Source of the DNA: Bisporella sp. PMI_857
Taxonomy: Eukaryota > Ascomycota > Leotiomycetes > Helotiales > Helotiaceae
Assembly: GCA_021307315.1 (NCBI GenBank)
Contig: JAJSPD010000177.1
Coordinates: forward strand, 1-33,496
Direction: 5' to 3'
Length of the DNA stretch: 33,496 nucleotides
A program made the translations under genes and the position numbers. Below, piece by piece: positions 30,323-33,496 of the stretch (within the stretch, counting starts at the first letter, position 1; each line of letters opens with the position of its first letter). Below the pieces are notes generated by a model that made no database searches, was not told where the DNA came from, and worked only from the letters and a program-made list of their open reading frames with translations.

Positions 30323-30525
30323 TGTCACGGCACGTAGGATTGGAGCAACGGCTCAAAGTAATACGGGTAAGAATCGAGAATAATAGAACTACAGAACTAT
30401 GGAAGTAGAAAGGGAAGCCTATATACAGGAGTTCGGATCACGTGACGTGCTACGCGAGTGTCCCCACGGGTGCCTTACAGGCCGTCAGGCCTTATAGAAG
30501 CCGTAGGCGCGCCAGCGCCGTGACA
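30323..30525 (-). repeat. Gypsy 3' LTR
   Basis: 203 bp with 9-bp inverted ends: TGTCACGGC at 30323 and GCCGTGACA ending at 30525. On the minus strand TCACGTGA (30438-30445) precedes TGTATATAG (about 30419-30427), a promoter-like U3. Confidence 0.9.
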
Positions 30526-30540
30526 TCACCCCCCCCTTCC
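30526..30540 (-). other. Polypurine tract
   Basis: On the minus strand GGAAGGGGGGGGTGA directly precedes the 3' LTR. It is the expected plus-strand primer site for reverse transcription and also encodes the last residues and stop of pol. Confidence 0.8.
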
Positions 30541-33496
30541 GAAAAAGCTTGCCCTCAAGCTTTCTGATGCTTCCGAATCGCCCTCTAGCTCATCGTAGTC
30601 GTCTTTGCCCTGTTCCCATTCCTTGATCCATTTCGGTAAGTTTGCCGGCGGTCCTCTGAGCGTAGGGTTGTGTAGGTGGAAGTCCCTGAGCTTGTGTGGG
30701 CTATACTTGAAATTGGAGGCTGGATACCATTCGGGATCGATATCGTAACCTACCCATTTTGCTCTGTACTGTAGCCGTCGATTACGGACCCGAACAGCTA
30801 GAATTTCTTCTACTTCCCACTCTTCGTCCTCCGTAACCTGTATAGGTGGTTCTGGAACAGGTAATTGGCCTGGTAACGGGTCCATTGCAGCTTTGCGGAG
30901 CAGCTGTGGTGCAAACACGGGGTGTATTCTCAAATTGTCAGGCAGTTGCAGCCGGTAAGAGTTCCCTTCTTGAGCTAGAATTTTGTAAGGGCCAGCGTTC
31001 TGAATGTCGAGCTTTTTACTAGGCCTGTCGGTTTTCCAGTTCCTTGTCGACACGTATACCCAGTCGTTTACACCGAAGTTAATATCTCTGCGGTGCTTAT
31101 TTACGGATGCTTCCATTCGTTCTTGAGCTTTGCGGAGCAAGCTACGAGCAGTGTCCCAAGTAAAGTGCATTCTTTTAGCGAAAGCGGTTGCTTCTTCTAC
31201 GCTTAGCTTTTCTCTGGCTGTTAAAGGCTCTTTCGGCCTGTTCCAATCATAGGACGTAGTTGGCGCATAGCCGTTGAGCACTTCGAACGGGGACAGCATA
31301 CCTAAGCTTTCATGGGGTAAAGTCAGCTGCGCGTAGTCCATTAAAGCTACTAGGCTCGACCAGTTGTCTTGATAATAATTTATAAAAGGCCGAAGCCTTT
31401 GATCAAGGTACTGGTTCATGATTTCTGTCTGCCCGTCAGTTTGAGGGTGGAAAGCTGTCGAAAGCTTAAGTTTCACTCCGAGAATTCGGCAAAGCTCGTG
31501 CCAAAACGTTGAAATGAACTGGGGACCTCTGTCTGATACAATAGTAGTTGGTGCTCCTCGTGACCTGTAAACGTGATCGATAAACAGCTGTGCCATGTCT
31601 TTTGCGGTTGTCGTTTTGTAACATGGCATCGTTACGGACTGTTTACTGAATCTGTCTATTACTACTAGAACCGAATCGTAGCCGTAACGATCCGTCGGGT
31701 ACGATTTGAAGTCCATGGCCACGTGTTGCCATGGCCTTTCCGGAACTGGCAAAGGTTGTAGCTTGCCCGGAGCTTTGTCTCTGAATACTGTAGCGCGTCT
31801 GCACTCTCTACAGTTGTTCATGTATCGTTCTACGTCGGTGCGTAAGCTTTTCCACCAGTATCGTCTAGCTATTACAGCCACAGTCTTGGTTCGGCCAGGG
31901 TGTGCTGCCGACACTTGAGCGTGAGCTTCCTGAATTAACTCCGTGCGGAGATTGTCGATAGGAGGGACTACTAGTCGGCCTTGCCACAGCAATAACCCGT
32001 TGCTTACAGCCCAGTTTTGTTCTCCGTTCGCTGCTCGCTGACGGTCTGTTGCTAGCTCTGGAGAGCTGCGATTAGCAGCTACAATTCGATCTGCGAGCAC
32101 CCATGGGGATAGAGTTTCTGACAAAGTCGTTGCTTGTCCGCTTGTCGGCTTTTCTATTGGTGCGAGTGTGTGCTGCGTATCATTTAGCAGCTCTGCGCGG
32201 ATACGGGGGTCGACCTGGTCATCTGTAAGAAACTGTTGCGTGCGATGACGTTTTTTCGTGGCTTGTAGATCTTCCGTATCCTGATCTCTTCGTGTCAGCG
32301 CGTCTGCTTTCTCATTCTTGCGGCCCGGTCGATATGTAATTGTAAAGAAGAATTCGGATAATGCTTCAGCCCACCTAGCCTGGCGGCCGTTGAGCTCCTT
32401 AGAGGTCATAAAATACTCCAGTGCTTTGTGATCAGTAACTACTTTGACTTTGTGGTCGGTTCGTGCTAAATCAGCTCTCCATTGTTCGAAAGAGCGAACT
32501 ATAGCTAGCATTTCTTTGTCGTGTATCTGGTAGTTAAGCTCTGCAGGAGTCAAGGTTTTTGAGAAATAGCCTACAGGTTGCCATAAAGCGTTTTCGTCGT
32601 CTGTAGCTCTTTGAGACAATACTCCCGCAATCACCCCGTCAGAAGCGTCTGTTTCCAGCAAAACCTCTTTTTGCGGGTCGTAATGGGTCAGTACCGGGGC
32701 CGTAACCAGCGCTTGCTTCAGCTGCTCGAACGATGCGTGACACTCGTCATTGAAGTCGAATGGAACGTCCTTGCCTGTCAAGTGGTTCAACGGGCGGGCA
32801 ATAGCTCCGTAGTCCTTAATGAATCGTCGGTAAAAATTGCAAAAGCCGAGAAATGACTGTATGCCGCGTACAGATGTAGGGGGCTTCCAGTCAGTAACAA
32901 TTTGTACTTTCTCTGGGTCTACTTCGATACCGTTAGTAGTCACAATGAACCCTAAGTACTTGGTTCGGGTGACGTTGAATTCGGTTTTCTTGATATCTAC
33001 TTGCAGTCCAGCTTCACGAAGTCGTAGTAGCACTTTGCGGACGTGCTCCGTATGCTCTAGCTCGTTCTCTGAATATATCAAAATGTCATCTAAGTAAGCG
33101 GTGCAAAAATCATCGAGGTAATCGAACAATACTTCGTTCATGTAGCGCTGATAAGTTGCAGGGCCGTTGGTCAAGCCGAAAGGTAGCACTTTGCATTTGT
33201 ACGTTCCGTAACGAGTACGGAATGTAGTCAGTTCTTCAGAATCGGGGTGTATCCGTATTCTGTAGAACGCTTGTCGTATGTCTAGCTTGGTGAATACTTT
33301 GGCTTTCGTGAGTCGAGACAGAGTTTCGTCAATAAGCGGAAGAGGGTACTGATCTTTACGGGTGATACTGTTGAGTTTGCGATAGTCGATACACAGCCGT
33401 AAGCTTCCGTTAGGTTTTCGTACAAACAGCACTGGCGCTGCAAATGGAGCTTGGCTAGGAGCGATGAAGCCTTTATCCAAGTTGTCTATAATATAA
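30526..33496 (-). CDS. Ty3/gypsy pol (RT, RNase H, integrase, chromodomain), partial
   Basis: Open to the right edge, so the start is not visible; at least 989 codons. RT: AAPVLFVRKPNGSLRLCIDY, FTKLDIRQAFYRIRI, LPFGLTNGPATYQ and AYLDDILIYSE with the catalytic YxDD. RNase H: LLETDASDGVIAGVLSQ, NYQIHDKEMLAIV, VVTDHKALEYF. Integrase: the zinc site HAQVSAAH..CRECRR; catalytic residues in MDFKSYP, VSDRGPQF and HPQTDGQTEIMNQ (D, D, E); then a GPF/Y-like module. C-terminal chromodomain: EVEEILAVRVRNRR, YRAKWVGYDIDPEWYP. Chromovirus integrases use this domain to target histone-marked chromatin. All catalytic residues seen are intact. The stop at 30526-30528 lies within the polypurine tract and touches the LTR. 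Confidence 0.92.
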   Translation of the reverse strand, partial: YIIDNLDKGFIAPSQAPFAAPVLFVRKPNGSLRLCIDYRKLNSITRKDQYPLPLIDETLSRLTKAKVFTKLDIRQAFYRIRIHPDSEELTTFRTRYGTYKCKVLPFGLTNGPATYQRYMNEVLFDYLDDFCTAYLDDILIYSENELEHTEHVRKVLLRLREAGLQVDIKKTEFNVTRTKYLGFIVTTNGIEVDPEKVQIVTDWKPPTSVRGIQSFLGFCNFYRRFIKDYGAIARPLNHLTGKDVPFDFNDECHASFEQLKQALVTAPVLTHYDPQKEVLLETDASDGVIAGVLSQRATDDENALWQPVGYFSKTLTPAELNYQIHDKEMLAIVRSFEQWRADLARTDHKVKVVTDHKALEYFMTSKELNGRQARWAEALSEFFFTITYRPGRKNEKADALTRRDQDTEDLQATKKRHRTQQFLTDDQVDPRIRAELLNDTQHTLAPIEKPTSGQATTLSETLSPWVLADRIVAANRSSPELATDRQRAANGEQNWAVSNGLLLWQGRLVVPPIDNLRTELIQEAHAQVSAAHPGRTKTVAVIARRYWWKSLRTDVERYMNNCRECRRATVFRDKAPGKLQPLPVPERPWQHVAMDFKSYPTDRYGYDSVLVVIDRFSKQSVTMPCYKTTTAKDMAQLFIDHVYRSRGAPTTIVSDRGPQFISTFWHELCRILGVKLKLSTAFHPQTDGQTEIMNQYLDQRLRPFINYYQDNWSSLVALMDYAQLTLPHESLGMLSPFEVLNGYAPTTSYDWNRPKEPLTAREKLSVEEATAFAKRMHFTWDTARSLLRKAQERMEASVNKHRRDINFGVNDWVYVSTRNWKTDRPSKKLDIQNAGPYKILAQEGNSYRLQLPDNLRIHPVFAPQLLRKAAMDPLPGQLPVPEPPIQVTEDEEWEVEEILAVRVRNRRLQYRAKWVGYDIDPEWYPASNFKYSPHKLRDFHLHNPTLRGPPANLPKWIKEWEQGKDDYDELEGDSEASESLRASFFGRGG

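Larger units (their letters stand above)
30323..33496 (-). mobile_element. Ty3/gypsy chromovirus-type retrotransposon, 5' part outside window
   Basis: 3' LTR at 30323-30525, polypurine tract at 30526-30540 and open pol to the window edge. The coding sequence is of normal composition without stops, so this insertion is younger than the decay of the copia host element. Gag, protease, primer-binding site and 5' LTR are not visible. Confidence 0.9.

Overview
The window looks like a piece of a filamentous ascomycete genome (Pezizomycotina). Spliced genes carry 50-59 nt introns (one of 130 nt) with GT..AG ends and CTAAC/CTGAC-type branch sites. There are HET and HeLo-like/Sel1 genes, a TALE-homeodomain plus C2H2 regulator, and Ty1/copia and Ty3/gypsy elements. 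Some repeats are strongly AT-rich and full of TpA, as expected after repeat-induced point mutation (RIP). No tRNA, intact rRNA or CRISPR array was found. The class or species cannot be fixed from the sequence alone.

Layout. 1-640 is an AT-rich decayed repeat with a coiled-coil/CxxC reading frame. 880-1060 is LTR- or promoter-like, with a nested palindrome and a TATA box. 2105-5068 (-) is a four-exon gene joining a HeLo-like fungal STAND N-terminal domain to Sel1 repeats. 6580-7028 (+) is a two-exon ubiquitin-fold (UBL3/Rad60-SLD-like) gene. 8114-8962 (+) is a crotonase. 9384-9695 (-) is the N-terminal stub of an M20 amidohydrolase. 10222-11848 (+) is a wrecked OPT oligopeptide-transporter gene. 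About 12679-12895 is a probable solo LTR. 13112-14935 (+) is the homeodomain/zinc-finger regulator. 15199-17324 (-) is a diaminopropionate ammonia-lyase/M20 fusion whose last 54 codons hold in-frame stops. 18179-19827 (+) is an intact five-exon N-carbamoyl-amino-acid hydrolase. 19926-20128 (-) is a frameshifted TPR remnant.

20714-24746 is the most unusual part: a 4.03-kb unit with ~61-bp terminal inverted repeats and TA on both sides. It carries an intact HET-domain gene and, next to the right repeat, a short stub resembling the N-terminus of a fungal Tc1/mariner-type transposase. From 25028 to the right edge is a nest of retroelements. A RIP-decayed copia element (minus strand) has its right LTR interrupted after 31 bp by a chromovirus-type Ty3/gypsy element, whose open pol frame runs off the window.

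How the genes may work together (inference): the 8.1-19.8 kb block (crotonase, M20 stub, OPT remnant, regulator, ammonia-lyase/M20 fusion, carbamoyl hydrolase) reads like a partly ruined cluster for uptake and breakdown of peptides or N-blocked amino acids. The HeLo-Sel1 gene, TPR remnant and transposon-borne HET gene form a second theme of self/non-self recognition factors in a transposon-rich area.
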